A stretch of 64,000 nt of DNA from Doryteuthis pealeii (Eukaryota; Mollusca; Cephalopoda; Myopsida; Loliginidae): positions 84,746,625-84,810,624 of the forward strand of contig CM042157.1 of the NCBI GenBank assembly GCA_023376005.1, read 5' to 3'. The translations under genes and the position numbers were made by a program. Shown in pieces: positions 24,836 to 36,691 of the stretch. The first letter of the stretch is position 1. The number at the start of each line of letters is the position of its first letter. The notes under the pieces were generated by a model, which searched no databases, was not told the origin of the DNA, and saw nothing but the letters and a program-made list of their open reading frames with translations.

Positions 24836-25368
24836 AGTTGGCGACCCGTGATGCTTAAAGGATAGAACCCAGGTGGCTGAGCAGTCCATGACTTGCAATA
24901 TTCCACTGTAGGCTTTTCTTGGGCTAGACGGGTGGCTGGAGAGGCCCCCATCCGATTAATCGGCTGGCCACGTCAAGCCCTAGCACCTATATGATTGCCC
25001 CAACCCTATTGCCCTTATGGCAACCCCCAATCCTTCTTATCATATGGGTGCTAGAAGGCGGTGGCTGCGGGTCTATATGTCATGGGAATGACGTTAAACT
25101 CTATCTGATGGTGAGGTTCCAGTCTTGGAGGTTTGGGGAATTTGGAGCACCCCATTCATCACCATTGCTCCCTGGTCCACTCTGACCCGGAGTGATAGTA
25201 CCTGTTAGGGTCCCAACTATGGGTTGAATAGAAAAACATGAGTTTATAAACAAAATTGTATTATGCATTAAGAATGAATCTATTTCACAACTTTGTCGGC
25301 ATTAAATGACCCACCGAGGTTGATATGCCGTAAAACAAAACAAACCAAAACCAAACCAAACCAAATCG
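24836..25368 (+). mobile_element. R590 plus-strand copy, slightly 5'-truncated
   Basis: It begins at the internal block ggcgacccgtgatgctt and runs to the aaccaaaccaaacc tail. It lies head to head with the minus-strand copy only about 14 bp away, so the two could pair over about 430 bp. Confidence 0.82.
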
Positions 25369-25390
25369 GTCGGAAAATTAAAACATATTA

Positions 25391-25530
25391 CAGGGTGACC
25401 CAGAAAAAACAGAACCCAAATTATTTATTTATTTTCCAATTAAACTAACCCTAACCCTAAACCCTAACCCAGTTAAAATTAACAGTTTTATTACAAAATT
25501 TGTGGGTTCTGTTTTTTCTGGGTCACCCTA
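25391..25530. mobile_element. TIR element T5 with telomere-like core
   Basis: 140 bp from cagggtgacccagaaaaaac to its inverted copy, with ccctaaccctaaaccctaac between. A compact, well-preserved member. Confidence 0.8.
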
Positions 25531-25870
25531 ATTTTCCGACCGATTTGCAAGTTTAGCCGTTTATTGTGTCAAATTTAAATGCTGGTATAAATAGTGATCT
25601 GTTTGTGATTCTTTGTTATTGAATTTCATTCTTTATCGGCTGAGTCTTTTTTATTTTTAAAAATCCTGTCATTAGATGTTTCGGAATATTGAGTTACACT
25701 TATCACCCGATAAGCATGTGAATAAATATTGTGCAATTCAACTCTCATCCTCAATCTATTTAAGCAATTGTATCTTCATGTTTATAAATATAGAGGATCA
25801 GTATTAATTAGTGGGGAATTCGTTTCCACCCACAATACATTTGCACCAGGTAGGTATAAAAGTTCACAGC

Positions 25871-26006
25871 ACCTTTTCTTTCTTTCTTTCTTTCTTTTTC
25901 CTCTCTTATTTCTTTCTTTTCTCTCTTCTTTCTTTTTTTCTTTCCTCTCTTCTTTCTTTCTTTCTTTCTTTCCTCCCTTCTTTCTTTCTTTCTTTCCTCT
26001 CTTATT

Positions 26007-26046
<40 letters not shown>

Positions 26047-26187
26047 TCCTCTCTTCTTTCTTTCTCCCCTCTCTTCTTTTTCTTTCTTTCTTTCTTTCTT
26101 TCCTACCCCCTTCTTTCTTTCTTCCTTCCCTCCATCCCGTCTTTCTTTCTTTCTTCTTTCTTTCCCCCCTTTTTTCTTTCTTTCTTT
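25871..26187 (+). repeat. Polypyrimidine (CTTT)n tract, about 315 bp
   Basis: Almost pure C/T with CTTT units, interrupted only by a few A. The chance ORFs here (Phe/Leu/Ser only) are artefacts of composition. Such mirror-like polypyrimidine runs can form triplex DNA. Confidence 0.92.
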
Positions 26188-26230
26188 AGATATTGAATAC
26201 GAGGTAATTATGAACTTTTGTGTAGTAAAT

Positions 26231-26380
26231 TAGAGTGTCCCAGAAAAAATAGAACCCACTAATTTTGTAATAAAACTTAATTTTAACTAGGTGGGGTAGG
26301 GTTAGGGTTGGGATTTAGGGTTAGTTTAATGGGAAAATAGATAAATAATTTGGGTTCTGTTTTTTTTCTGGGTCACCCTA
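26231..26380. mobile_element. TIR element T5 with telomere-like core
   Basis: Inverted ends gtgtcccagaaaaaa and ttttctgggtcaccct enclose gggttagggttgggatttag. The flanking tgtagtaaatt and taatgtactaaaca blocks also flank the copies at 22.2 kb, so a larger unit was duplicated. Confidence 0.75.
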
Positions 26381-26442
26381 ATGTACTAAACAAAAGTTCA
26401 TAATTACCGAATACGAAATGAAAGTGGTTATTTCGTTTTAAA

Positions 26443-26473
26443 AGTTTAGTTTTAAAAGTATGTAGCACGAAAC

Positions 26474-26514
<41 letters not shown>

Positions 26515-26806
26515 CAAATAAAAAAATGTATTCGTTATTTAAATACATGCAAAACTTTCCAGGTTATTTCCTATAAGCTTAACATGATCAAAGGGGAACC
26601 ACTCTTGACTGATAAATTATTTATTAATTTATTTATTGATCTACTAGGAAAAAAGAAGAGGGTTTAGGGTTTAGGGTTAGTTTAATGGGAAAATAAATAA
26701 ATAATTTATCAGTCAAGAGTGGTTCCCCTTTGATCATGTTAGACTTGTAGGAAATAACTGGAAAGTTTTGCATGTATTCAAACACCGAATAAAATTTTGA
26801 ATTTTG

Positions 26807-26855
<49 letters not shown>

Positions 26856-26885
26856 GTTTCGTGCTACATACTTTTAAAACTAAAC
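26443..26885. repeat. 440-bp inverted repeat with (CA)n and (TG)n in its arms
   Basis: Arms of about 175 bp start gtttagttttaaaagtatg and are inverted at 26885. The microsatellite is mirrored too: (AC)n at 26477-26510 against (TG)n at 26808-26852. The centre (about 26650-26690) holds a TTTAGGG-like stretch resembling the T5 core. Confidence 0.85.
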
Positions 26886-27049
26886 TTCTGCGGACTAATC
26901 AGAACAATATCATGAACATCACGTGTGGTATAATGATTAGGTACAAATGCAGAATAGCGCGCAAGAGATAATGTCATTAGAATTGCATTTTACGTATAAA
27001 TAGCATTAGATTACGGAAAATCCCGAAGTAGCCTAATCCGGCTAAACTT

Positions 27050-27315
27050 GCAAATTTGTCGGAAAATTAAAACGGAAACTTTTTTGGTGTTCCCCCATGA
27101 CAGTTTTAATTATTTATTTAATTTTATTTAAATCCCCACAAACTACAGTGTATGAATGAACTTTTTGCGAATTGGGTTACGGTTTAGGGGTTTGGGGATT
27201 AAGGTTGTTTTTAATTACGTATTGCTTAAAATAAAAAAAAAACAACAAAAAAACAACAAAAACCAACAAAAAACCCAAATTACTATACATTTAATGTTGA
27301 AAAATTCCAAACTAT
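27050..27315 (+). mobile_element. Half copy of the 23.6-kb fold-back MITE
   Basis: Its arm sequence (cggaaaattaaaacgga, gaattgggttacggtttag, ttactatacatttaatgttg) matches one arm of the element at 23580-24046. The second arm is missing. Confidence 0.7.
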
Positions 27316-27507
27316 ATATCCATCTTCGTATCTAAACAAGAATTATGATAAATAAACAAGAATTACGACGAGCTGAGGTTGTTATTTTGATAGTCACCGG
27401 GTAGCGGTTTTTGAGGCGGGAGACCGGGACGCACTTCCTCATAAATTACCTTTAGGTATTTCTACAAATTCATCGAGTCGTCAATAAACTTTTGGTTGTT
27501 GTTAGTT

Positions 27508-27850
27508 GGTTGGTTGGTTTTTACGGCATGCCAAACCTTGATGGGTCATTATATACCGAAGACATTTTGTTTTATTCGTTCTTGATAAGTACTTAATTTT
27601 TAAAATTTTAAACTTAATTTTTTAAAACACATCTTTTAAAAAAAGTAAATTTGTTCTATTTAATCCAAATATGGGACCATAACAGGTACTACCACACCGG
27701 GTCAGAGTGGACCTGGGAGTAATGGTGATGAAGGGTTACTCTTTATTACTCAGAGATCCAGAATTGGAACCTCACCATCAGATAGAGATTAATGTCATAC
27801 CTAAGACAATAAGACCCTCAGCCACCGCCTTCTAGCACATAAATGATAAA
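27508..27850 (-). mobile_element. R590 3' portion, diverged
   Basis: Minus-strand R590 from the ggcatgccaaaccttga tail to the block tctagcacat. It abuts a SINE B copy on its right. Confidence 0.7.
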
Positions 27851-27852
27851 AA

Positions 27853-28140
27853 GGAGGCGCGTGGTCTAATGGTTAGAGTAATAGGAAATGGACTCATCGA
27901 CCCGAGTTTAATTCCTGGACGGAGTTGTTTGAATTTCACTTGGCGCTAATACCCTTGGGAAAGGTATGAATCCAATTCTCCCTCCAGTTATGGGTAAATA
28001 GCAGGGCAGACTGGACTCTTTAACCATGACTAGGTAACCGGTCTAGGAGAAGGAAAACTCTGAATTCAAACCTGTTGAACTCCGCTTAAGAAATTGACCT
28101 TGTGTCACATCCTGCTCGTGCGGAGGGGTTGGTAAATATA
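27853..28140 (+). mobile_element. SINE family B with short tail
   Basis: Complete copy: tRNA-like head (ggaggcgcgtggtctaatgg, B box GAGTTTAATTCC), a body with cccttgggaaaggtatgaat, and the tail cggaggggttggtaaatata. Confidence 0.85.
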
Positions 28141-28289
28141 TATATGATAAAAAGGGTCGGTACATATAAGTTATGGGGTTTGACGTGACCAGCCAATATT
28201 ATTAAACCATGCTGGACATTTTTAGAAACAGATAATGAGTGAGAGGTAATGAAGGGTTTTGAGGTAACGTATTTTGTTTCCACATTTAT

Positions 28290-28440
28290 TGATACCCGGT
28301 CGGTTAGGGTTGTAAAATATGCCAACTGTTCCTCTGCAGAGGGTTAATACCCCAACCCCACCCCAATGAAGTCACCTGCTGGTCGTCTCTTGGCGATCCA
28401 AATAGTCTGTGAACAGGATTCTGGTGATTGAGGGGGGTCT
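28290..28440 (+). mobile_element. R590 5' fragment, diverged
   Basis: Recognisable from ccggtcggttagggttg through cctctgcagagggtt to the block gattctggtgattg. Decayed. Confidence 0.6.
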
Positions 28441-28565
28441 GTGTTCTCGCGACATATAACACCCCACTACGTAGTCACGAACAGACAACATAGAGCTGGC
28501 CATGTGGAAAACATAGATTTCATTTCAACCGCCTCACTATTTAAATGTTTAAAAATGTTTATGTG

Positions 28566-28690
28566 GTGATGGTAGGTGTGGCGCTTCACCTCAGATGCCA
28601 AAACAATCTCCTTGGTCTAGCGCTATTGAAAAGGGGATAGACTCCCTCGCTGACTGGCTGATACCGACTTTAGGCCGCTCTGACGACTCT
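28566..28690 (+). mobile_element. SINE family A, 3' half
   Basis: The body from gatggtaggtgtggcgct to ctctgacgactct is conserved. The tRNA-like head is absent, so this copy is 5'-truncated. Confidence 0.75.
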
Positions 28691-28702
28691 ATGTGGTCTG
28701 AT

Positions 28703-29350
28703 AAGAATTTTGGGCTGAATTTGCTCAAAGGTGTCAAAATTAGGGTGACCCGGAAAAAAGAGAACTCAAATTATTTATCTATTTTCCCATTAAACTAACC
28801 TTAAACCTAACCCTAACCCCCCCCCCAGTTAAAATTAACAGTTTTATTATAAAATTTGGTTCTGTTTTTTCTGGGTCACCGGTATACAGGGTGACCCAGA
28901 AAAAACAGAACCCAAATTATTTATTTATTTTCCCATTAAACTAACCCTAAACCCTAATCCTAACCCTAACCCTAAACCCTAACCCTAGACCCCCTAGTTA
29001 AAATTAACAGTTTTATTACAAAATTTGTTGGTTCTGTTTTTTCTGGGTCACCCTAATTTTGACGGTAATCTTTAACTTGTTCCTCGTAAATTCCTACTAT
29101 GAAATAAACTAAACCCTCATTTTATGTCCGTGTTTTTGCAATAATTGTTTTAAATATGTTTGCAATAAATGTTTTTAAATAAATAAAATATATCTAGTAT
29201 TGTAAAATAACGGGTGCAAGAAAAATAAAACATTTATTGCAAAAACACGGACATAAAATGAAGGTTCAATTTATTTTACGGTAGTAATTTACGAGGAACA
29301 AGTTAAGGATTACCATTTTGACACCTTTGTGCAAGTTCAGCCGAATTTTG
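28703..29350. repeat. Inverted repeat interrupted by two T5 elements
   Basis: The arms share ttttgcaataa/ttattgcaaaa, the block cacggacataaaatga, and outer blocks around aggtgtcaaaatta and taattt...gacacctttg. The left arm is split at about 28742-29054 by two T5 elements, so the palindrome is older than those insertions. Confidence 0.75.
28742..29054. mobile_element. Two abutting T5 elements with telomere-like cores
   Basis: Copies at about 28742-28880 and 28887-29054 meet at ggtcaccggtatacagggtg. The second holds the longest telomere-like run in the window, about 60 bp of CCCTAA/CCCTAAA units near 28930-28995. Confidence 0.82.
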
Positions 29351-29379
29351 TACTTAAAGACTCTAGTCTACTCCGTTTG

Positions 29380-29625
29380 TCCCAAAATGACCTATTTTTT
29401 AACCCCTGATGATTTGGAGATTGACCTTAGAGGTCAATATCCCATAATCTATGTCAAATGAATTTGGTCTAAAATGACCTATTTTTTAACCTTGATTATT
29501 TACAGTGATTTATCTTGCATAATCAATGTTGGAAAATCAAGCAAAAATAACCTATTTCTTAAGCCCTGATGATTTGGAGATTGACCTTAGAGGTCGATAT
29601 CCCATAATCTATGTTGACGCCCGAA
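29380..29625. repeat. Tandem pair of units of about 165 bp
   Basis: The block ccctgatgatttggagattg with following agaggtc.atatcccataat occurs at about 29403 and 29568, with a weaker related unit between. Origin unknown. Confidence 0.7.
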
Positions 29626-29815
29626 ATCAAGTTAATGACCCCTGCCAAAATCATAACATAGTTGTAAAAAGTAATCTTTAACTCGGCGATGTGATTGTCT
29701 TTGCGATAACAAAATAAACAATGTGAATAAAATGTTGATTATATTCTTATCATCAGTCGGGATTTAATATTTTTCATCCACATAACACGATCTCGCCGAA
29801 TCCAGTAAAAGATAT

Positions 29816-31174
29816 GGGTAATTTTCACCTTTAGTTGTTAAAATTCCTAGCAGATAAGGCAATCAGAGTAACCTCCCTTGACTTTCATTTTGAAACAAGT
29901 CGGTAGCTATTTTGAAAGTCTCCGCGCGAAATAAACAAATCATAGAAACTTTTTTTTCGAAAACAATACAACTGCATGCTTTCACACAAAAATATCATAA
30001 AATGTGTTCTTAATAACATTTAAGTTCATTTCAGATAATTTTATGCTAGGAATTCAGCCAACTGACTTTCACTTTGAAACAAGACGGTAGCCATTTGAAA
30101 GTCTCCGTGCGAAATAAACAAATCATAGAAACTTTTTCGAAACAATACGACTGCATGCATTAACACCAAAATATCATAAAATGTGTTCTTAATAACAATT
30201 AAGTTCATTTCAGATAATTTTATGCTAGGAATTCAGCCAACTGACTTTCACTTTGAAACAAGACGGTAGCCATTTTGAAAGTCTCCGTGCGAAAATAAAC
30301 AAATCATAGAAACTTTTTCGAAAACAATACGACTGCATGCATTAACACCAAAATATCATAAAATGTGTTCTTAATAACAATTAAGTTCATTTCAGATAAT
30401 TTTATGCTAGGAATTCAGCCAACTGACTTTCACTTTGAAACAAGACGGTAGCCATTTTGAAAGTCTCCGTGCGAAATAAACAAATCATAGAAACTTTTTC
30501 GAAAAACATACGACTGCATGCATTAACACCAAATATCATAAAATGTGTTCTTAATAACAATTAAGTTCATTTCAGATAATTTTATGCTAGGAATTCAGCC
30601 AACTGATTTTCACTTTGAAACAAGACGGTAGCCATTTTGAAAGTCTCCGTGCGAAATAAACAAATCATAGAAACTTTTTCGAAAACAATACGACTGCATG
30701 CATTAACACCAAAATATCATAAAATGTTTCTTAATAACAATTAAGTTCATTTCAGATAATTTTATGCTAGGAATTCAGCCAACTGACTTTCACTTTGAAA
30801 CAAGACGGTAGCCATTTTGAAAGTCTCCGTGCGAAAAAACAAATCATAGAAACTTTTTTCGAAAACAATACGACTGCATGCTTTCACACCAAAATATCAT
30901 AAAATGTGTTCTTAATAACAATTAAGTTCATTTCAGATAATTTTATGCTAGGAATTCAGCCAACTGACTTTCACTTTGAAACAAGACGGTAGCCATTTTG
31001 AAAGCGTCCGTGCGAAATACACAAATCTTAGAATCGTTTCGAAAACAATACAACTGCATGCTTTAACACAAAAATATCATAAAATGTGTTCTTAATAACA
31101 ATTAAGTTCATTTCAGATAATGCGCACGCACAATTCTATGCTAGGAATTTAGACAACTAAAGGTGAAAATTACC
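29816..31174. mobile_element. TIR element with internal 180-bp satellite units
   Basis: Ends gggtaattttcacctttag and its complement (right end at 31174) form inverted repeats of about 35 bp. Between them lie about seven tandem copies of a roughly 180-bp unit: the landmark ttatgctaggaattcagcc recurs at about 30041, 30220, 30402, 30582, 30762 and 30943. aagata lies next to both ends and may be a target duplication. No ORF. Confidence 0.8.
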
Positions 31175-31189
31175 AAGATAGGCACATCT

Positions 31190-31587
31190 CATATGAATAT
31201 TGAATACACCCTCCGGGCGATGTAAAAATAGATTTTTGAAACATATTGCCTGAGGGGTGGGAGTTAAAAATTCAATGTCAGCGAGTTTGTACCCTAAGTA
31301 AGTAAAATCATCAAATTCATTAAAGGATTAAAAAAAATAAAACAATTTGAAATGTAAACTTCAAATATGTATATTAAAATAAAACAAACTATATATAGAT
31401 ATATAATACCAGTTATGTATTTATTAAAACTTGTTTTAAAAAACAATGAGGACTGTCTAATGTTGCATGTTCAAATTTTGAGTGTATTTATTCTATGTTA
31501 TGACAATTTGGGGTAATGTGACGTAAGCAGTGACGTAATTTTTGTTACAGACAAAAACCGGAAGCGAATCTCCATTATTAATAGAGA
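31190..31587 (-). mobile_element. Helitron copy with decayed 3' end
   Basis: On the minus strand it starts near TCTATTAATAATGG and holds the conserved ctgtaacaaaaattacgtca block. It ends near a hairpin (gcccggagggtg) but lacks CTAG. It begins 15 bp from the satellite-bearing TIR element. Confidence 0.7.
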
Positions 31588-31702
31588 TTTAATAATCTTG
31601 TGATCAGTTCAAGTGACGGCTTGTGAAATTAATTTCTGAAGGTGCTGCTTCTGAAAAAAAAAAAAAAATATCAATATTGTGTAACACACACACTGAGAAT
31701 AT

Positions 31703-31957
31703 AAGTAAAGTAAAGTTGTCGGGGTGGCCTAAAGTCGGTATCAGCCAATCAGCGAGTGAGTCTATCCCCTTTTCACTAGCGCTAGACCAAGGAGATGGTT
31801 TTTGCATCTTAGGTGGAGCGCCACACCTACCACCAGCTCCTTGCTTTACCGCACAGTTCCCTGGATTACTCATACGCTGGGTTGGCGAGGGCCGGTTTCG
31901 AACTAGGAACCTGGTGGTTTCTAGCCGAACGCTCTACCGACTGAGCTAACCCCCCCC
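31703..31957 (-). mobile_element. tRNA-derived SINE, family A
   Basis: Complete minus-strand copy with a tRNA-like head at about 31890-31957 and a taaagtaaagt tail at the left. A CT microsatellite and (TA)n follow. Confidence 0.85.
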
Positions 31958-31984
31958 TCTCTCTCTCTGTCTCTCTCTCTCTAC

Positions 31985-32015
<31 letters not shown>

Positions 32016-32024
32016 ATATTATCT

Positions 32025-32416
32025 GGTGTTGCTTATCCGCCAAATTCTTATTTCTTATGAGTGTCGTCACCTCAGCTAAATAATGGCCCATTCCGTTTTT
32101 ATCATAAAGAAAGAAAAGGAAGAAAAATACATACTACACAGAAAAATATAATTAGAAAGAAAGAAAGAAAGAAAGAGGGGAAAGATAGAGTGGGTGAGCG
32201 CGCGGAAGCGATAAGACTAATCTGTTTCAATCGAAGATAAAGAAAGGAAAGAAAGAAAAAAGTGAGACAATTAAATCAAGATTATTATACTTTTTACATA
32301 TGGAACTATTTTACAATAGCTCTTAAGTAAACATATCAAACGTTGTAATAATTAAATTATCATACTGTAATATATGCACAGGTCCTGCTAATAATAATAA
32401 ATTTCAATCGTACATA

Positions 32417-32471
<55 letters not shown>

Positions 32472-32600
32472 AAATGAAAATTATTATACCTTTTACATAT
32501 TGAACTATTTAGCGATAGCTCTTAAGTAAACATCAAACGTTGCAATGATTAAATTATCATATTATGGTATATCCACAGGCCCTGCTAGTAAAAGATAACA
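32025..32600. repeat. Dispersed repeat E, copy 2, internally duplicated
   Basis: It matches 2870-3660. The end block (agctcttaagtaaacat ... aattaaattatcatact) occurs twice, at 32320-32390 and 32510-32590, separated by a (GA)n run (32419-32469). Confidence 0.55.
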
Positions 32601-34286
32601 AAACAAATATATATAAAATGAATTTTTATTAATCTGTATATAAATATAGATAAGAGATTATTTTTAACTTTTTCAATTGAATCTTTTATAGTAGAGAAAG
32701 AGTTTCATCATTCGTCCCATTTAATGACATCTGTACTTAAAGCGAAAGTTTAATTTTCGTTCCGGTTGTATAAAACAAAACGGTGGTATGTTCGCGGAGT
32801 TCCGTCCCGGCCTCCTGCCTCAAAAACCGCTAGCCGGTGGTTGCTAAAAAAAAGCCCACCGTAGCCAAAGCGGTGTCACTTGAAAAAAAAAAGCTAGGGT
32901 TAGAGTTTAGGGTTAGGGTTGGGGTTGGGTTTTAGGGTTAGTTTAATGGGAAAAGAAATAAATGATTTTGGCTCTGTTTTTTTCTGATCGAGATCAAACA
33001 GCATTAATTGATGTTATATAGATTTAAAGTTGTTGCGTAGTGATTCAGTTATACACTTTTTTTGTTATACACTTTTTTCATACACTTGTGGGTTCTGTTT
33101 TTTTTCTGGGTGACCCTGTATACATGTGACCCAGGAAAAACAGAACCCACAGATTTTGTAATAAAACTGTTAATTTAATTTGGGAGGTTTAGGGTTGGGG
33201 TTGAGTTTTCGGGAAAAACGCCTTAAGTTTTGTTTTTTTTAAATTAAAAATTTTTTTTTTCAAGTGACACCGCTTCGGCTACGGACTTCAATCGTGGCTG
33301 GTGTTTGTTTTTTTCAGCAGCCACCGGCTAGCGGTTTTTGAGGCAGGAGGATGGAACTCCGCAAATATTACCCAAAACGGATATTAACACAGATTTTTCT
33401 TTAATCGTCAAAACACCAACGCTTATGACTCGTGTTATTCTATTTTTCTAGTTGTTGGATAGTGATTCAGTTATACACTTTTTTTTCACCTCGGCATTGT
33501 TATTTTAAGGGAATTGAGATCAGGGGTCCAGTGAGCTTTTTTAATTTTATAATTAAAAAAAAATCTAAAAATCGTCTGTTAAAACAACCGGATATTGACG
33601 GTGTAAATGAAAAACATGTCCTTTCTTAATCGAGATCAAAAAGAGGTGCCTAAAGGTCATATGGTCCATTCTTTCAATCACCCTGTTTTCTAAAATTGTT
33701 TTCTCCCCATTATGCTGACTTTATTACACAAGATTTGATGAAAACCCTTTTTCTTCTACACGTGATCAGCTATGCCTGATTCCATAGTGTTGCGATTTAC
33801 GGCTTTGCAATGGTGACCAAGCCTTATTTTAAGGAAATGTTTAGCTGCATCTTTATGAAATAAAGCAAAAATTTATAGCCATACCAGTGCTACTGTATGG
33901 CTGCACCACACGGAATTTAGCGAAACGATTGGAGTCTCGGTCATAATGATATTTCTCTGTAAAGCCAAGGAAATTATTAGATCCTAAATCATGTGCTGAT
34001 TCTTTCAATCGCTCTGTTTTCCAAAATTGTTTCTCTCCATTATACTGACTTTATTACACAAAATTTAATGACCAGCCTTTTTCCTCTATATGTGATCGGC
34101 TATGCCTGATTCCATAATCTTACGAATTAATTAATCATGTTCTATTTTTACTGGTGTTATGTAGTAGCGTTTTTTTTTAATGTGGTTCTATAAATATCAG
34201 TTTTGGCTAAATATATTTAAGTACATTAGTAATTGATTCGAAACTAATTTTATTATAATTGGGACTTTTATTTTTAATGTGTATGG

Positions 34287-34336
<50 letters not shown>

Positions 34337-34540
34337 AAATTTGAAAAACAAGTGTTCCGAAAATAAGATGAATTTATTTATCGATGTTTAAACATTTCGG
34401 TTTCTTTAAACATCAATCATTTTCTTCACCAAGATACATAATGAAGGTTTTAAAGAACCGAAATGTTTAAACATCGATATAATTCATTCTTATTTTCGGA
34501 ACACTTGTTTTTTCAAATTTCTTATATATATATATATATT

Positions 34541-34572
<32 letters not shown>

Positions 34573-36400
34573 GCCATACACATTAAAAATAAAAGTCCCA
34601 ATATAATAATTAGTTTCCGAATCAATTACAATGTACTTAAATATATTTAGCCAAAACTGATATTTATAGAACCACATTTAAAAAAAAAAACGCTACTTAC
34701 ATAACACCAGTAAAAATAGAACATGATTAATTAATCGTAAGATTATGGAATCAGGCATAGCCGATCACAATATAGAGGAAAAGCTGGTCATAAATTTTGT
34801 GTATTAAAGTCAGTGTTATAATGGAGAGAAAAATTTGGAAAACAAGCGATTGAAAGAATCAGCACATGATTTAGGATCTAATAATTTCCTTGGCTTTACA
34901 GAGAATATCATTATGACCGAGACTCCAATCGTTTCGTAAATTCCGTGGTGCAGCCATACAGTAGCACTGGTATGGCTATAAATTTTTGCTTTATTTCTAA
35001 AGATGCAGCTAAACATTTCCTTAAAATAAGGCTTGGTCACCATTGCAAAGCCTAAATCGCAACACTATGGAATCAGGCATAGCTGATCACGTTGTAGAAG
35101 AAAAAGGGTTTTCATCAAATCTTGTGTAATAAAGTCAGCATAATGGGGAGAAAAACAATTTTAGAAAACAGGGTGATTGAAAGAATGGACCATATGACCT
35201 TTAGGCACCTCTTTTTGATCTCGATTAAGAAAGGACATGTTTTTCATTTACACCGTCAATATCCGGTTGTTTTAACAGACGATTTTTAGATTTTTTTTTA
35301 ATTATAAAATTAAAAAAAGCTCACTGGACCCTGATCTCAATTCCCTTAAAATAACAATGCCGAGGTGAAAAAAAAGTGTATAACTGAATCACTATCCAAC
35401 AACTAGAAAATAGAAATAACACGAGTCATAAGCGTTGGTGTTTTGACGATTAAAGAAAAATCTGTGTTAATATCCGTTTTGGGTAAATATTGCGGAGTTT
35501 CCATCTCCTGCCTCAAAAACCGCTAGCCGGTGGCTGCTGAAAAAACAAACACCAGCCACGATTGAAGTCCGTAGCCGAAGCGGTGTCACTTGAAAAAAAA
35601 AATTTTTAATTTAAAAAAAACAAACTTAAGGCGTTTTTTCCGAAAACTCAACCCCAACCCTAAACCTCCCAAATTAAATTAACAGTTTTATTACAAAATC
35701 TGTGGGTTCTTTTTTCTGGGTCACATGTATACAGGGTCACCCAGAAAAAAAACAGAACCCACAAGTGTATGAAAAAAGTGTATAACAAAAAAGTTGTATA
35801 ACTGAATCACTACGCAACAACTTTAAATCTATATAACATCAATTAATGCTGTTTGATTCTCGATCAGAAAAAAACAGAGCCAAAATATTTATTTTTTTCC
35901 CATTAAACTAACCCTAAAACCCAACCCAACCCTAACCCTAAACTCTAACCCTTAGCTTTTTTTTTTCAAGTGACACCGCTTTGGCTACGGTGGGCTTTTT
36001 TTTAGCAACACCGGCTAGCGGTTTTTGAGGCAGGGCCGGGAGCGGAACTCCGCGAACATACCACCGTTTTGTTTTATACAACCGGAACGAAAATTAAACT
36101 TTCGCTTTAAGTACAGATGTCATTAAATGGGACGAATGATGAAACTCTTTCTCTACTATAAAAGATTCAATTGAAAAAGTTAAAAATAATCTCTTATCTA
36201 TATTTAATACAGATTAATAAAAATTCATTTTTATATATATTTGTTTTGTTATCTTTTACTAGCAGGGCCTGTGGATATACCATAATATGATAATTTAATC
36301 ATTCAACGTTTGATGTTTACTTAAAGCTATCGCTAAATAGTTCAATATGTAAAAGGTTTAATAATTTCATTTTAACCTCATCTCTCTCTCTCTTCTCTTC
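32413..36400. repeat. 4-kb inverted repeat with 2-kb arms and a 38-bp spacer
   Basis: 32413-34409 is repeated inverted at 34448-36400, apart from scattered substitutions and small indels. The arms include a (GA)n end, telomere-like blocks, the block caccggctagcggtttttg, (TA)n tracts and a direct repeat of about 125 bp (33660-33790 and 34005-34130). The spacer is about 34410-34447. The right arm stops at the 100-N gap. No gene lies inside; the ORFs are chance frames. Confidence 0.9.
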
Positions 36401-36500
36401 NNNNNNNNNNNNNNNNNNNNNNNNNNNNNNNNNNNNNNNNNNNNNNNNNNNNNNNNNNNNNNNNNNNNNNNNNNNNNNNNNNNNNNNNNNNNNNNNNNNN
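36401..36500. other. Assembly gap of 100 N
   Basis: A fixed-size gap placed exactly where the right arm of the 4-kb inverted repeat enters its CT-rich end. Confidence 1.
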
Positions 36501-36651
36501 TTATAATATGACTTATCCGTCACATGTTAAGAAATTAAACAGAAGACACATCTGTTTAACAATTTTATGTTTGATCTTTTCGAGTTCTCTGGCCAACTTT
36601 TTAATATTTGGGTGGAAATCGTGGATAAGTCCACCAAAGTTCAGGTCCAGA

Positions 36652-36691
<40 letters not shown>

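Noticed and set aside
25729..26233. 155- and 140-codon Phe/Leu/Ser ORFs
   Set aside because: They only translate the polypyrimidine tract.
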